Below are positions 1-10,118 of a DNA stretch of 64,000 bases, piece after piece (positions within the stretch are counted from its first letter, which is position 1; the number at the start of each line of letters is the position of its first letter). The DNA is taken from NCBI RefSeq assembly GCF_000160755.1, contig NZ_GG668576.1:792271-856270 (forward strand), read 5' to 3'. The position numbers and the translations under genes were made by a program. A model generated the notes under the pieces. The model had not been told where the DNA came from, did not search any database, and saw only the letters and a program-made list of their open reading frames with translations. This DNA is from Proteus mirabilis ATCC 29906 (GTDB taxonomy: Bacteria > Pseudomonadota > Gammaproteobacteria > Enterobacterales > Enterobacteriaceae).

Positions 1-11
1 TAAGATAACAT

Positions 12-38
12 TAAAGTTTATATCTACACTGCCGATAT
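12..38 (+). promoter_or_regulatory. sigma-28 (FliA) class 3 promoter of flgMN
   Basis: TAAAGTTT at 12-19, an 11-base spacer, then GCCGATAT at 31-38. This matches the FliA consensus TAAAGTTT-N11-GCCGATAA at all but the last base. It lies about 90 bases before the flgM start. In enteric bacteria flgM is transcribed late from such a promoter, in addition to read-through from flgA. The TAA at 1-3 could be the stop of an upstream flgA, but too little sequence is present to say. Confidence 0.9.
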
Positions 39-126
39 AAAGCTACAAGATGATAGGCGAAAACACATAGGTTGTTTACAATGGCTTCATCTGACGATTA
101 ATTGATGCCTAACAAAGGATTTTCCT

Positions 127-426
127 ATGAGTATTGAACGCACAAATCCACTTATCCCAATCACGGCCATTTCTCAGCGTAACCTTAATGAAGGTGCCCA
201 AGAAGCACGAAAAACCGGTAATGCGCAAACAAAAGCAATGGCGGGTGATACTTCTGTGAAACTAAGTGAAGCACAGAAAAAATTAGTTCAACCTAGCAAT
301 CAAGACATCAATGTCGAGAAAGTTGCCCGTTTAAAAGCAGCGATTGCCGATGGAACATTAACAATGGACAGTAGCAAAATTGCGGAAGCACTTTTCCGAG
401 AAGCTGCTGAAAGCATAACTAAATAA
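127..426 (+). CDS. flgM: Anti-sigma-28 factor FlgM
   Basis: A 99-residue protein of the FlgM family. FlgM binds FliA (sigma-28) in the cytoplasm and holds back late flagellar genes until the hook-basal body is complete; it is then exported through the flagellar secretion channel. The sequence has the typical start (MSIERTNPL), a low-complexity disordered first half, and a C-terminal sigma-binding helix region (VEKVARLKAAIADGTLTMDS, about residues 60-80). An AAGGAT-type ribosome site lies just upstream. flgN follows after 11 bases and a sigma-28 promoter precedes it, which is the usual flgMN arrangement. Confidence 0.95.
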   Translation: MSIERTNPLIPITAISQRNLNEGAQEARKTGNAQTKAMAGDTSVKLSEAQKKLVQPSNQDINVEKVARLKAAIADGTLTMDSSKIAEALFREAAESITK

Positions 427-437
427 TATTAAAGATT

Positions 438-878
438 ATGATGGAAGAACTCCGCCAGACCTTAGATCTTCAGTTATCACAGCTCAATACCATTGCGGGT
501 ATTTTACGTGCTGAGCAACAGTTATTATGTGCAGGAAGTATTGATATCAATAAGCTGCATGAAATAACTGAACAGAAAAATTTTGTATTAACAGCTCTGG
601 GTCATACCGATCAAAAACGTCAAATACTCAGTAAACAAGTTGGTATTGATAGACCCTATCAAGGACAGCCTTTTTTAGCTGATTTATGGGGACAACTGGT
701 TGATCTAACGGAAGAGTTAAAACATCTTAATCAACACAATGGCTTATTGTTAGAGCAACATATTACTCGCAATAGTGAAACGCTACATTTTCTACAGAAA
801 AATCATAGCCCAACACTTTATGGTGCAGATGGACAAGCACAGCGTTCAATATTAGCTGGGCGAAAAATACAAATATAA
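438..878 (+). CDS. flgN: Flagellar export chaperone FlgN
   Basis: A 146-residue, largely helical protein, the usual FlgN length. FlgN is the cytoplasmic chaperone for the hook-filament junction proteins FlgK and FlgL and delivers them to the flagellar export gate. Seen here: a long leucine- and glutamine-rich helical N-terminal half, and a C-terminal segment (LHFLQKNHSPTLYGADGQ) like the substrate-binding tail of the family. Two ATG codons are adjacent (438 and 441); neither has a strong ribosome site, so translation may be coupled to flgM 11 bases upstream. A clear hairpin terminator follows. Confidence 0.92.
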   Translation: MMEELRQTLDLQLSQLNTIAGILRAEQQLLCAGSIDINKLHEITEQKNFVLTALGHTDQKRQILSKQVGIDRPYQGQPFLADLWGQLVDLTEELKHLNQHNGLLLEQHITRNSETLHFLQKNHSPTLYGADGQAQRSILAGRKIQI

Positions 879-903
879 TTTTCTTTTATAATTAAAGAAT
901 AGT

Positions 904-940
904 CCCTGTATTATCTCAATATAATACAGGGAGTGTTTTA
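904..940 (+). terminator. Intrinsic terminator after flgMN
   Basis: An 11-bp stem (CCCTGTATTAT at 904-914 pairing with ATAATACAGGG at 921-931) with a 6-base loop, followed by a T-rich tail (GTGTTTTA). It lies 26 bases after the flgN stop. Confidence 0.85.
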
Positions 941-1046
941 TTTAATATATTGATTTATATGTAACAACCTTCAAATAAAGATTGAATTAGCGTTAGGATT
1001 TAAATCGATAGTAACAATTAAAATTACATTTTTAATTAAAATAGCC

Positions 1047-2303
1047 TTATTTGTATTCAGTATAATCTATAATAGTTGATCTACCTAATTTATATTTTGT
1101 TCCCCCCTCTAATCTTAATCCCTCTGTTCCTATTAACAAGTTTTTACCTTCAATATCAACTTTATCATCATTTAATTGTAATATAACATGACCATCCCCC
1201 TGGATTTTACCACCAAGAAATATACTATCCTCAGCGACAATATGAAAAACACTATTATACGACAATGATATATTACCTATTCCTATGGTTCCTACTCTTC
1301 CATATAAATAACTATCATCAATATTAAATGTTCTATCTAAAAGCAACGTATCCGCTTTCATAAATAGAATACTATCTTTAACATTAAATGATGAATTATT
1401 AAGAACAGAAGAATATTTATAAACCATTACTTTTGATTGTTTCGTCCCATCATAAGCTGTTCTATATAAATTATCATCTTGATTTATATCTATGTTTCCT
1501 GCATTAATTAAGCTATAAGACTCATGATTTAGTGACAAAGTATTTATATTACCATCATTATAAACGTTACCCTGTTTTGCTTTTATTATTAAATATCGAC
1601 TATTTATTCCTGCCTCTGTCCTTAACAAAAAATGGCTGTATTTATTATAATCATTTTTAGCTCCAAGATTAAACTCACTTAACCCTATATCAAAACGAAT
1701 ATATTCAGCATTTAAATCACCGTCAATCAAGTCTACATTATTAGAGATAATATTTATCATTCCAGATGAAATATCTTTATAATTGCGATGAATATGACTA
1801 TATTCATTTTTATCTAATTTATTTCTCATATCAAAAACAACACTAGAACCTATATCTGCTATAGTGAATGTCTTAGAAAATTTCCCTGTACTGCTACCTG
1901 CAATTAGTTTAATATCATTAATTCCAGAGAAAGAACAATCACGACAAGAAATTCCATTAGGATTAGCTATAACCACTGTCGCCTTTTTTCCTTGTAACTC
2001 AAGCTCACCTCTTAGAATTGAAACATCTTTAGAAACAACCTCATTAATAATTAATTCTGCTTCAGCATTATTTTTTAATGATAAACCAAAATTACCAACA
2101 TCAAGACGATTATAATAGATATGGGCGGTACCATCTTGATTAGTATTTATCACTTCAATTTGTGTTTTCCCTGTGTCATCATTAATAGATACTTTTGCAT
2201 CTGATAATGAATCAGAATGTAAAATAACATCTTGATGAGCATAGCAAGATAATGAAATAAATACAGATAACAGTGAGACAGTAAATAGAGCGTTTTTTTT
2301 CAT
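1047..2303 (-). CDS. Small TPS-domain (hemagglutinin/hemolysin-type) exoprotein
   Basis: About 418 residues. An N-terminal Sec signal (MKKNALFTVSLLSVFISLSCYA) leads into a two-partner-secretion domain. The key motif is ANPNGISCRDCSF (about residues 110-122), the NPNG motif followed by the CxxC pair typical of HpmA/ShlA-type hemolysins. The rest is predicted beta-helix-like with no toxin domain or long repeats, so it is far shorter than real TpsA proteins. I start at the second ATG (2303), which sits 7 bases after AGGA; an ATG two codons earlier (2309) is too close. No TpsB transporter gene is nearby. It is very AT-rich compared with the flagellar genes and probably acquired. Function unknown; it may be a degenerate or miniature TpsA. 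Confidence 0.75.
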   Translation of the reverse strand: MKKNALFTVSLLSVFISLSCYAHQDVILHSDSLSDAKVSINDDTGKTQIEVINTNQDGTAHIYYNRLDVGNFGLSLKNNAEAELIINEVVSKDVSILRGELELQGKKATVVIANPNGISCRDCSFSGINDIKLIAGSSTGKFSKTFTIADIGSSVVFDMRNKLDKNEYSHIHRNYKDISSGMINIISNNVDLIDGDLNAEYIRFDIGLSEFNLGAKNDYNKYSHFLLRTEAGINSRYLIIKAKQGNVYNDGNINTLSLNHESYSLINAGNIDINQDDNLYRTAYDGTKQSKVMVYKYSSVLNNSSFNVKDSILFMKADTLLLDRTFNIDDSYLYGRVGTIGIGNISLSYNSVFHIVAEDSIFLGGKIQGDGHVILQLNDDKVDIEGKNLLIGTEGLRLEGGTKYKLGRSTIIDYTEYK

Positions 2304-2473
2304 GGACATTTCCTTTGGTTTTAAAACTGATTATCATAATTAGCACAAGGAACAATTAATTTAAAAAAAAATCCATATAAAAAACATATAGACAAAGCAT
2401 TTAAAAAAATATATAAATAATATATTAATGATTAAGCATTCATATTAAAAAATACAAATAATACTTTTATATA

Positions 2474-3211
2474 TTAATAATAAGATATATAAACAGCCCT
2501 ATTACCAAACAAGCTATTAATATTTAATTTTCTTTCTATTATTCTATAAGCTTCTTTATCAAAATAAATCTCACCATATCCATGCTTAATATTAATTTTA
2601 TTTAAATAAGCGTCAAAACCATCAAAAAAAGAAATCCGCCCATATGAATTTACTTTATTCTCTAACTGCGGATTATAAGTTACTAATCCACTTGTTATAT
2701 TTAAATCATTAACATTCCCATATATCCCACCCTCTAAATAGACTTCGTTAGAAATGATATTTATATTTTTTGCTACTCTAGAGAAAATTCTTACGTCATT
2801 AATATAAACATAATTTCTATTAGATAAAAAAAAGTCGCTACCCTGATTTTTGGTATATCCACTGATTAATGTAAAACCAGTGACATCAGATGCAGAGCAT
2901 TGATAACATTCAATACCATTTGGATTAGCTATAATAACATGTGCCATTTTCCCGATAACATGTATATTGCCATTGAGAAAACTAATTTGATCTCCTGTGA
3001 TTTCATTAATAATAGTGTCAGCCTGTGCTTCTTTATTATTCAATATCACGCCTTCTGGTGGCACATTAAAATATTCAAAATAGTTATGAGAAATTCCTTT
3101 TACAATAGGACGATCAATATCAATTATTGCAGTTTTCTTAATTTTTTCTTCGCTACAAAATACCTGTGTAGAATGTAAAAATAATAAAAATAATAATAGA
3201 TTTTCTTTCAT
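2474..3211 (-). CDS. Second small TPS-domain exoprotein
   Basis: A 245-residue protein with a signal peptide (about residues 1-19, ending near STQVFCS) and a TPS domain. It has the same diagnostic motif as its neighbour, ANPNGIECYQCSA (about residues 94-106), again NPNG plus CxxC. It ends soon after the TPS domain. A GGAGAG ribosome site precedes the ATG at 3211. It is probably a diverged duplicate of the gene at 1047-2303, on the same strand. No dedicated secretion partner is seen; export through another locus's TpsB (for instance a hemolysin transporter) is possible but is inference. Confidence 0.72.
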   Translation of the reverse strand: MKENLLLFLLFLHSTQVFCSEEKIKKTAIIDIDRPIVKGISHNYFEYFNVPPEGVILNNKEAQADTIINEITGDQISFLNGNIHVIGKMAHVIIANPNGIECYQCSASDVTGFTLISGYTKNQGSDFFLSNRNYVYINDVRIFSRVAKNINIISNEVYLEGGIYGNVNDLNITSGLVTYNPQLENKVNSYGRISFFDGFDAYLNKINIKHGYGEIYFDKEAYRIIERKLNINSLFGNRAVYISYY

Positions 3212-3341
3212 TAATAGCTCTCCTATAAAAAATTTATATTAATGAAATTATTTTTTTTAGATTTTATAAATAAAACATTCCATATGCATAAGAATTATTG
3301 CAAGAATAATTATTTATATTTCCTTTTTATGTATAAACTGC

Positions 3342-3375
3342 AAAAAAAACCACTAAATGATGATTTAGTGGTTTT
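3342..3375 (-). terminator. Terminator after flhA (probably bidirectional)
   Basis: The stem pairs AAAACCACTAAAT (3346-3358) with ATTTAGTGGTTTT (3363-3375) around a 4-base loop. An 8-base A-run on the plus strand becomes the U-tract for leftward flhBA transcripts. It lies 26 bases after the flhA stop. Confidence 0.85.
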
Positions 3376-3401
3376 AGTAGATTTTTATCAATGATTAATA
3401 A

Positions 3402-5492
3402 TTAATGATTTTGTCCACCAATCATTGATGTCATACGAATATGACGACCTTCGCTAATTTCCATATTTGATAATACCGCTAACTGTGGCAAGCTACGGCG
3501 TAAAAAGCGCGATAACAGCGAACGTAGTGCATGGTTAACCAAGAGTACTGGCACGCCCCCTGACATCTCTTGACGGCGTACCGCATCTAAGGCTTGTTGT
3601 TCAATGTTTTCAGCAAGGCCAGGCTCTAATCCCCCCCCACTTTGCATCGCTTGTAATAATAGACGCTCTAGTCCCGCATCTAATCCGATAACTTGTATCT
3701 CTTCTTTATCACCAAACCAGTGTTGTGTTATCGCCCTGCGTAATGCCACACGAACTACCGCCGTTAATTCTGCCGGATCTTTTTGCTCAGGTGCATGCTC
3801 TGCTAGTGCTTCTAATATGGTTCTCATATCGCGAATAGGCACTTGCTCTGCCAACAGGTTTTGCAATACTTTATGTAACACCGTTAATGACAGCATATCG
3901 GGGATCATATTTTCCGTCATTTTCGGTAGTTCTTTGCTTACCCTATCAAATAGCATTTGCGCTTCTTGGCGACCAAATAACTCTGATGCGTATTGGTTAA
4001 GTACATGATTAAAATGTGTTGCAATCACTGTACTTGCCGCCACAACCGTATAGCCTTGTACTTGTGCTTGCTCTCTTAAACTGTCATCAATCCATACTGC
4101 AGGTAAACCAAATGCCGGCTCTTGAGTGTTATCACCTTCTAGCGTTCCGACTGCATTACCAGGGTTTATGGCCAACCAACGCCCAGGATGAGCTTCGCCA
4201 TGACCGATTTCTACCCCTTTCATTAAAATGCGGTAGGAGGAAGGTTTTACTTCCATATTATCGCGAATATGTACAACAGGAGGTAAATACCCCATTTCTT
4301 GTGCAAACTTTTTGCGAATACCACTAATTCGACCTAACAATTCACCATTTTGGCGATTGTCGACCATGGGAATAAGACGATAACCTACTTCCATTGACAG
4401 CGGATCTTCTAATTGCACATCTTCCCAAGAGGCTTCAACAACCCGGTTTTGTTTTTCAACTTGTTCCAACTCTTTTTGTTGTTGCACTTGAGGACTGCTA
4501 TGGCGTTTTAAGATATACCATCCTAATCCTGCTAATGCAGCCGTAAAGAAGAGAAAAACAAAGTTTGGCATACCTGGTACTAACCCCAGCAATCCTAAAA
4601 CGCCCGCAGTTAGCATTAGTACACGAGGGTTATCAAAGAGTTGCGTCACCATTTGTTGACCGACATCTTCATCGGTTGCAACGCGAGTAACAATAACACC
4701 CGCCGCTGTTGATATAATCAGTGCTGGTATTTGTGCCACCAGCCCATCACCGATGGTTAATAAGGTATAAGTGCTTGCCGCATCGTTAAGTGCCATATTA
4801 TGTTGTGCAACACCGACCACTAAACCACCAACGACGTTTATTACCAAGATCATTAAGCCGGCAATCGCATCCCCTCGGACGAATTTACTTGCACCATCCA
4901 TAGATCCATAAAAGTCAGACTCAAGCGAGACTTCTTTACGACGTTTTTTAGCTTCTTCTTCGTTTATGATCCCAGCATTTAAATCAGCATCGATAGCCAT
5001 CTGCTTACCCGGCATCCCATCTAATACAAAGCGTGCGCCTACTTCAGCAATACGCCCTGCACCTTTGGTGATAACCATAAAGTTAATCAGAATAAGAATG
5101 ATAAAAACAACGATACCGATAGCAAAATTGCCACCTACGAGGAAATGACCAAAAGCTTCAACAACACGCCCTGCAGCTGCTGAACCTGTATGTCCTTCCA
5201 TCAAGATAATACGTGTTGATGCAACGTTAAGCGATAAGCGTAACAATGTAGTGAACAGGAGTATTGTAGGAAAGGCAGCAAAGTCCAATGTGCGCCTAGT
5301 AAACATGGCCACTAATAGCACCATGATAGAAAGGGCAATGTTAAAGGTAAACAATAAGTCCAATAGAAAAGGTGGCAATGGCAGTACCATCATTGACAGT
5401 ATAAGCAAAATAAGTACTGGCCCTGCCAGTATCTGCCACTGAGAACTTTTCCAATTTCCCGGCAAGCGGAGTAATGAGGCCAAATTAGCCAT
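3402..5492 (-). CDS. flhA: Flagellar export gate protein FlhA
   Basis: About 696 residues, against 692 in E. coli. FlhA is the main subunit of the flagellar type III export gate. About eight membrane segments fill residues 20-330, including the conserved cytoplasmic loop GKQMAIDADLNAG. The C-terminal half is the cytosolic ring domain that docks chaperone-substrate complexes. Near-identity to the enteric FlhA signature is visible (VLDGMPGKQMAIDAD, FVRGDAIAG, LPPVVHIRDN). The reading frame extends upstream to a TTG at 5513, but the ATG at 5492 begins the family's normal MANLASLLRLP. It overlaps the end of flhB by 8 bases, implying translational coupling. Confidence 0.96.
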   Translation of the reverse strand: MANLASLLRLPGNWKSSQWQILAGPVLILLILSMMVLPLPPFLLDLLFTFNIALSIMVLLVAMFTRRTLDFAAFPTILLFTTLLRLSLNVASTRIILMEGHTGSAAAGRVVEAFGHFLVGGNFAIGIVVFIILILINFMVITKGAGRIAEVGARFVLDGMPGKQMAIDADLNAGIINEEEAKKRRKEVSLESDFYGSMDGASKFVRGDAIAGLMILVINVVGGLVVGVAQHNMALNDAASTYTLLTIGDGLVAQIPALIISTAAGVIVTRVATDEDVGQQMVTQLFDNPRVLMLTAGVLGLLGLVPGMPNFVFLFFTAALAGLGWYILKRHSSPQVQQQKELEQVEKQNRVVEASWEDVQLEDPLSMEVGYRLIPMVDNRQNGELLGRISGIRKKFAQEMGYLPPVVHIRDNMEVKPSSYRILMKGVEIGHGEAHPGRWLAINPGNAVGTLEGDNTQEPAFGLPAVWIDDSLREQAQVQGYTVVAASTVIATHFNHVLNQYASELFGRQEAQMLFDRVSKELPKMTENMIPDMLSLTVLHKVLQNLLAEQVPIRDMRTILEALAEHAPEQKDPAELTAVVRVALRRAITQHWFGDKEEIQVIGLDAGLERLLLQAMQSGGGLEPGLAENIEQQALDAVRRQEMSGGVPVLLVNHALRSLLSRFLRRSLPQLAVLSNMEISEGRHIRMTSMIGGQNH

Positions 5493-6633
5493 GACGATTA
5501 TCTTCTCCAGCAAAGTCCAGTGCGGGAGGCACTGGCAAGTTCATAGGTTGTTTAGGTTTTAAACCACCTTCGGTTTTCCATCGTCTCAGTTGATAGACCC
5601 AAGCTAAAACTTCTGCAACAGCGGCATAGAGTGTTGCAGGAATAGCCTGTCCTATCTCACTGTGACGATATAACGCCCTAGCAAGCGGTGGCGCTTCTAG
5701 AAGCGGAATTCGATGTTCAGCACCAATTTCTTTAATTTTTAAGGCAATGGCACCCGCCCCTTTAGCAAGTACTTTTGGGGCAACCATTTTGTCGTTATAT
5801 TGCAAAGCAACCGCGTAATGCGTTGGGTTAGTGACAATGACATCTGCTTTTGGCACATCTGCCATCATTCGTCGACGCGACATCTCGTGTTGTTGTTGGC
5901 GAATACGCGCCTTTAATTGCGGATCACCTTCTTGTTGTTTAAATTCGTCTTTGATTTCTTGGCGTGTCATGCGTAACTTTTTCAAATGGCTACGAATTTG
6001 AAAAATAATATCGAATGCCACCATCGGGATAAGCATAAAAACCGCAATATAGACCGCAAAAATAAGCAGTTGCATCGCATTAGCTAAAGCACTTAAAGGA
6101 GGAAGCGTGATCAAATGAAGAATATCGTTCCAGTTGTGCCATAAGAAAACCGTTGCGGCTAAGCCGACAAAGAGTGATTTTAAAATCGCTTTAAATAATT
6201 CAGCTAACGCATTCATTGAAAAAATACGTTTTAAGCCAGAAATAGGGTTCCATTTTTTCGGATCAAACTTGATAGATTTGCTACTAAAATTAATCCCCCC
6301 CAATACGGCTGAACCACCAATTGCCACTAAGACCAAGCCTAGAAACACTGGCGATAACGCAAATACAGCCTGTTTCATTAAACTGGCAAAACGGGGGATC
6401 AATAAATTCTCGTTGCCGATTATGTGATGATTAAAAGTAAAACCTTCCGTTAACATGGCATAAAGCTCACGAGTGATAAAACGCCCACTCATCCACAGTA
6501 AACTGACGCCCCCTAAAATCATTAATACGGACGAAAGCTCTTTGGAACGAACAATTTGCCCATCCTTTTTTGCTTTTTCCCGTTTATGGGGAGTGGGTTC
6601 TTCTGTCTTTTCGAGATCGCTATCTTCAGCCAC
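5485..6633 (-). CDS. flhB: Flagellar export switch protein FlhB
   Basis: A 382-residue protein matching full-length FlhB. FlhB sits in the inner membrane export gate and switches export from hook to filament substrates after self-cleavage. Visible features: the start MAEDSDLEKTEEPTPHK, four membrane segments between about residues 30 and 210, and the cytoplasmic domain with the autocleavage motif NPTHYAVAL (cleavage between N and P). It lies in the order flhB-flhA. The 428 bases upstream contain the cheZ terminator and presumably a class 2 flagellar promoter I could not pinpoint. Confidence 0.96.
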   Translation of the reverse strand: MAEDSDLEKTEEPTPHKREKAKKDGQIVRSKELSSVLMILGGVSLLWMSGRFITRELYAMLTEGFTFNHHIIGNENLLIPRFASLMKQAVFALSPVFLGLVLVAIGGSAVLGGINFSSKSIKFDPKKWNPISGLKRIFSMNALAELFKAILKSLFVGLAATVFLWHNWNDILHLITLPPLSALANAMQLLIFAVYIAVFMLIPMVAFDIIFQIRSHLKKLRMTRQEIKDEFKQQEGDPQLKARIRQQQHEMSRRRMMADVPKADVIVTNPTHYAVALQYNDKMVAPKVLAKGAGAIALKIKEIGAEHRIPLLEAPPLARALYRHSEIGQAIPATLYAAVAEVLAWVYQLRRWKTEGGLKPKQPMNLPVPPALDFAGEDNRHG

Positions 6634-7061
6634 AGTCTGTCCGATTTAGATAATTAGATTAAAGCCTGAATGAAATGTCTCTTAGCATGACAAATTCAGA
6701 AGAAATTGATGGGTTGAACAATCGCAAATTTACGGGGCTTTTTGGGCTATGAAGGTATAAACAGCAAAAAAGTGTGCTACTTACACATCACCTTTGAAAC
6801 AACATATTTATTTGGTGCAAATATGGAGGGTTTATCGCAAGAATAATTCTGTGGTGAATATAAGGTAAAAGCGTGTATTTCTCACCATCAAACAAAAGCC
6901 GCTTAGATAAAGCGGCTTACATTTTCTTCAATAGCCTGCGCTATCAACCTGTTTTTTGGTTGTTTTTTATCCATAAAATAGAACATCCTCAAAGAGCAGA
7001 GATAGAGCGAATGCCTCCTGCAAGCCAGTTATGTCCTTATCGCCCTAAACTCACCAATAGA
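6634..7061. other. cheZ-flhB intergenic region
   Basis: 428 bases without a supported gene. It holds the terminator at 6891-6918 and, between there and flhB, the likely flhBA promoter region. A 66-codon rightward frame at 6873-7073 has no ribosome site and overlaps the end of cheZ, so I do not call it. Confidence 0.6.
6891..6918 (-). terminator. Terminator of the cheRBYZ end
   Basis: AAGCCGCTT (6896-6904) pairs with AAGCGGCTT (6910-6918) around a 5-base loop. Read leftward the stem is followed by TTTTGTTT. It lies about 145 bases beyond the cheZ stop. Confidence 0.75.
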
Positions 7062-7718
7062 TTAGAAACCTAAACTTTCCAGTAAATCATCAACCTGATC
7101 TTGATTCTTAATCACACCAGCATTGTTTTTATTGACTTGTGGGCCATTTAATAATGAATCAGTCTTTTTTTTCGCATTGGATTTTTCAAGTTGCTCTGGT
7201 GGCAGATTTTCCATTAATACCATAACAAGTTGTTTTTCAATTTCTTGAACCACACTCATCATACGTTTAATCACTTGGCCTGTTAAATCTTGGAAATCTT
7301 GCGCCATCATAATTTCAAGTAATTGGCTATTTGTAAAAGCCGCACTTTCAGGGATATCCCGCAAATAATTGCGGGTATCCGTTACAAGAGAGCGTACATC
7401 TTTGAGATCTTCTGGATGCTCAAACCATTGATCCCAGCGTTCAGTTAACTTAGTTGCATGACTACTTAACTCATCCTGTTTTGGTTGCGCAGCTTCCACA
7501 CAATTTAATGTACGCTCAGCTGCCTGAGCGGTCATTTGAGCAACATAGTCCAATCTTTCCCTTGCATCAGGAATGGCTTCTGCTGCTTCTGCTATTGCTT
7601 TATCCAATCCTAATTCTCGCAAACTGTCGCGTAACATACGCGTCAATTGTCCGATCCGACTGATAATATCTGACGTTATTTCGACATTATCTTTCGGCAT
7701 AATTGGATCCCCACTCAT
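7062..7718 (-). CDS. cheZ: CheY-P phosphatase CheZ
   Basis: 218 residues; E. coli CheZ is 214. CheZ speeds dephosphorylation of CheY-P and so ends tumble signals. Seen: the catalytic helix [15 protein letters not shown] containing the conserved Asp and Gln, a long helical hairpin before it, and the C-terminal CheY-binding peptide [12 protein letters not shown]. The chosen ATG lies 7 bases after AAGGAG. cheY ends only 9 bases upstream, so the two are co-transcribed in the cheRBYZ order. Confidence 0.96.
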   Translation of the reverse strand: MSGDPIMPKDNVEITSDIISRIGQLTRMLRDSLRELGLDKAIAEAAEAIPDARERLDYVAQMTAQAAERTLNCVEAAQPKQDELSSHATKLTERWDQWFEHPEDLKDVRSLVTDTRNYLRDIPESAAFTNSQLLEIMMAQDFQDLTGQVIKRMMSVVQEIEKQLVMVLMENLPPEQLEKSNAKKKTDSLLNGPQVNKNNAGVIKNQDQVDDLLESLGF

Positions 7719-7727
7719 TGCGACTCC

Positions 7728-8117
7728 TTAGATGCCCAGTTTTTCAAAAATTTTATTGAGTTTTTCTTCAAGAATGGCTGCAGTAAAAGGTTTAACAACA
7801 TATCCACTTGCTCCTGATTGCGCAGCAGCAATAATATTTTCTTTTTTCGCTTCGGCGGTCACCATCAGAACGGGAAGCGTTGCAAGCCCTGCGTCACTAC
7901 GAATATTCTTCAGCAACTCTAACCCATCCATATTGGGCATATTCCAATCGGTGATAACAAAATCATATGCCGAACTCTGTAACTTGGCTAACGCGTCAGC
8001 ACCATCTTCTGCTTCTTCTACGTTCATAAATCCTAACTCCTTTAGTAAATTACGAACGATGCGGCGCATTGTTGAAAAATCATCAACCACTAAAAATCTC
8101 AGATCCTTACTTGCCAT
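7728..8117 (-). CDS. cheY: Chemotaxis response regulator CheY
   Basis: A 129-residue single receiver domain. CheY-P binds FliM at the flagellar switch and promotes clockwise rotation. Phosphoacceptor Asp57 lies in [11 protein letters not shown]; Asp12 and Asp13, Thr87 ([10 protein letters not shown]) and Lys109 (VVKPF) are all present. The ATG at 8117 follows AAGGAG at good spacing and gives the normal [13 protein letters not shown] start; a frame extension to 8132 lacks a ribosome site. Confidence 0.97.
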   Translation of the reverse strand: MASKDLRFLVVDDFSTMRRIVRNLLKELGFMNVEEAEDGADALAKLQSSAYDFVITDWNMPNMDGLELLKNIRSDAGLATLPVLMVTAEAKKENIIAAAQSGASGYVVKPFTAAILEEKLNKIFEKLGI

Positions 8118-8176
8118 TGAAAACTCCTTCAAAATATATTGGCAAATTACTGTGTTGCTGTTTAAACTGAACTTAA

Positions 8177-9229
8177 TCAGATACGCAATGATTGTGTTGT
8201 GCTGATTTTCATCAGCACGGCTTTACTCATTGAGCTTATACTTTTTACCTCATCTACGGCTCCCAATTCGACCGCGGAACGAGGCATCCCAAAGACGACG
8301 CAACTTGCTTCATCTTGTGCAAATGTGTAGCTACCTGCACGACGCATTGCTAATAAACCTGTAGCACCATCACTGCCCATCCCTGTTAAAATGACACCAA
8401 TAGCATTACGTCCCGCATATTTAGCAACCGAATTAAATAGCACATCAACAGAAGGTCGATGCCGATTTACCGCAGGATCTTTATTTATATGGATCTGGTA
8501 ATTAGCACCATTACGACGAAGCTCCATATGATAATCACCCGGTGCGATGTAGGCGTGTCCAGGTAAAACCCGTTCTCCATCTTCAGCTTCTTTCACACTG
8601 ATTTGGCATAAACGGTTTAACCGCTCTGCAAATGAGTGGGTAAAACCCGCCGGCATATGTTGGGTTATTAATACTGCAGGGCTGGTAATAGGTAATGGCT
8701 CTAAAAAATGACGAATGGCCTCCGTGCCCCCTGTTGAAGCACCAACAGCGATTAACTTTTCACTCGAAATCATGGGAGTAAATGATAACGACTTAGACGG
8801 TAATGTTTTCGTTTCATGACGACTAATTCTTGCCTGAGCCGCTGCTCGGATTTTTTCTGCAATAAGTTCACTGTAGGCCAACATTCCTTCACGTAGACCT
8901 AACTGAGGTTTAGTGACAAAATCAACTGCCCCCAGTTCTAATGCTTTTAATGTCACTTCTGAACCTTTGGCTGTGAGTGATGAAACCATCACCACTGGCA
9001 TAGGGCGTAAGCGCATTAATTTTTCCAAAAAATCAATACCATCCATGCGTGGCATTTCAACATCTAACGTCAATACCTGTGGATTAAACTTTTTTATTAA
9101 GTCACGAGCGACTATCGGATCTGGCGCACAATCAACGACCTCCATATCATGGTGACTATTAATTATTTCTCGCATGATCTGGCGCATTAACGCCGAATCA
9201 TCAACACAGAGTACCGTTATTTTATTCAT
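8177..9229 (-). CDS. cheB: Chemoreceptor methylesterase CheB
   Basis: A 350-residue, two-domain protein. The N-terminal receiver has Asp56 ([11 protein letters not shown]). The C-terminal methylesterase/deamidase has the catalytic serine region [11 protein letters not shown], the histidine in [10 protein letters not shown], and the aspartate in [12 protein letters not shown]. CheB removes methyl groups from receptors during adaptation and is activated by CheA. Its start overlaps the cheR stop by 8 bases, with an AGGAGAGG-like ribosome site inside cheR. Confidence 0.97.
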   Translation of the reverse strand: MNKITVLCVDDSALMRQIMREIINSHHDMEVVDCAPDPIVARDLIKKFNPQVLTLDVEMPRMDGIDFLEKLMRLRPMPVVMVSSLTAKGSEVTLKALELGAVDFVTKPQLGLREGMLAYSELIAEKIRAAAQARISRHETKTLPSKSLSFTPMISSEKLIAVGASTGGTEAIRHFLEPLPITSPAVLITQHMPAGFTHSFAERLNRLCQISVKEAEDGERVLPGHAYIAPGDYHMELRRNGANYQIHINKDPAVNRHRPSVDVLFNSVAKYAGRNAIGVILTGMGSDGATGLLAMRRAGSYTFAQDEASCVVFGMPRSAVELGAVDEVKSISSMSKAVLMKISTTQSLRI

Positions 9230-10112
9230 AACCTCTCCTTGCTGGTGTCAGCCCGTAAACCGTATGCCCCTGCAAGTAAAAATCCTTGCTTAGTTGGCTC
9301 ACATTTTCAGAATGCCCTACAAACAACATTCCATCGGGTTTAAGCAATGGTATAAATCGATGAAGTAAGCTTTGCTGTGTCGTTTTATCAAAATAAATCA
9401 TGACATTACGACAAAAAATCGCATCAAATGGCCCTTCTAATTTCCACTGCTTGTCGAGTAAATTCAAATACTGAAAAGTGACCATTTCACTTACTTGTGG
9501 TCTAATTTTCACGTATCCGGCAAAATCACCAACACCTTTGAGAAAATATTTTTTCAAATATTCTTCGTTTAACGTTTTTAACTCTTCCAGTCGATAAACA
9601 CCTTTACGGGCTTTTTCCAACACATTAGTGTCGATATCGCTGGCAATAATTTTTGTTTTATAGGGGTTATCCCCAAAAACATCGCGCAAAGTCATCGCTA
9701 TTGAATAAGGCTCTTCTCCAGTAGATGCGGCAGCACACCATACTCGGTAAACTCCTCCTGCCCTGTTTTTGGCGTGTTTAGCCAAAATAGGAAAGTGATG
9801 TGCTTCCCTAAAAAATGCAGTTAAGTTTGTGGTTAACGCATTAATAAACTCTTGCCATTCAGGGTTGCATACATCACTTTTTAGAAACGCAAGATAGTCA
9901 CCAAAGTTATTCATCCGTAATTCACGTAACCTCCTCGTGAGACGGTTATAAACCATTTCCCGTTTGTTGTTAGTCAGCACAATACCTGCTTTTTGATAAA
10001 TCAATTGGCAGATTGATTGAAACTGATCATCGGACAACATAAACCGTTCAGAAAAAAAATCTAACGGTTGAGCAGCGATATCTGGCAATTCTTCAGTAAC
10101 ATTACGTTTCAT
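9222..10112 (-). CDS. cheR: Chemoreceptor methyltransferase CheR
   Basis: A 296-residue SAM-dependent methyltransferase that adds methyl groups to receptor glutamates. It has an N-terminal helical domain ([22 protein letters not shown] in part) and the SAM-binding domain ([17 protein letters not shown], about residues 123-139; [14 protein letters not shown], about 229-242). The length fits the family. It starts 6 bases after the upstream receptor gene, so it is translated from the same mRNA; the ribosome site is weak. Confidence 0.96.
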   Translation of the reverse strand: MKRNVTEELPDIAAQPLDFFSERFMLSDDQFQSICQLIYQKAGIVLTNNKREMVYNRLTRRLRELRMNNFGDYLAFLKSDVCNPEWQEFINALTTNLTAFFREAHHFPILAKHAKNRAGGVYRVWCAAASTGEEPYSIAMTLRDVFGDNPYKTKIIASDIDTNVLEKARKGVYRLEELKTLNEEYLKKYFLKGVGDFAGYVKIRPQVSEMVTFQYLNLLDKQWKLEGPFDAIFCRNVMIYFDKTTQQSLLHRFIPLLKPDGMLFVGHSENVSQLSKDFYLQGHTVYGLTPARRGYE

Positions 10113-10118
10113 TATTTT

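Noticed and set aside
1864..2115. Antisense frame inside the first TPS gene
   Set aside because: Shadow of the real frame; no ribosome site or protein features.
6873..7073. 66-codon frame in the cheZ-flhB spacer
   Set aside because: It runs through the cheZ terminator stem and into the cheZ 3' end; no ribosome site.
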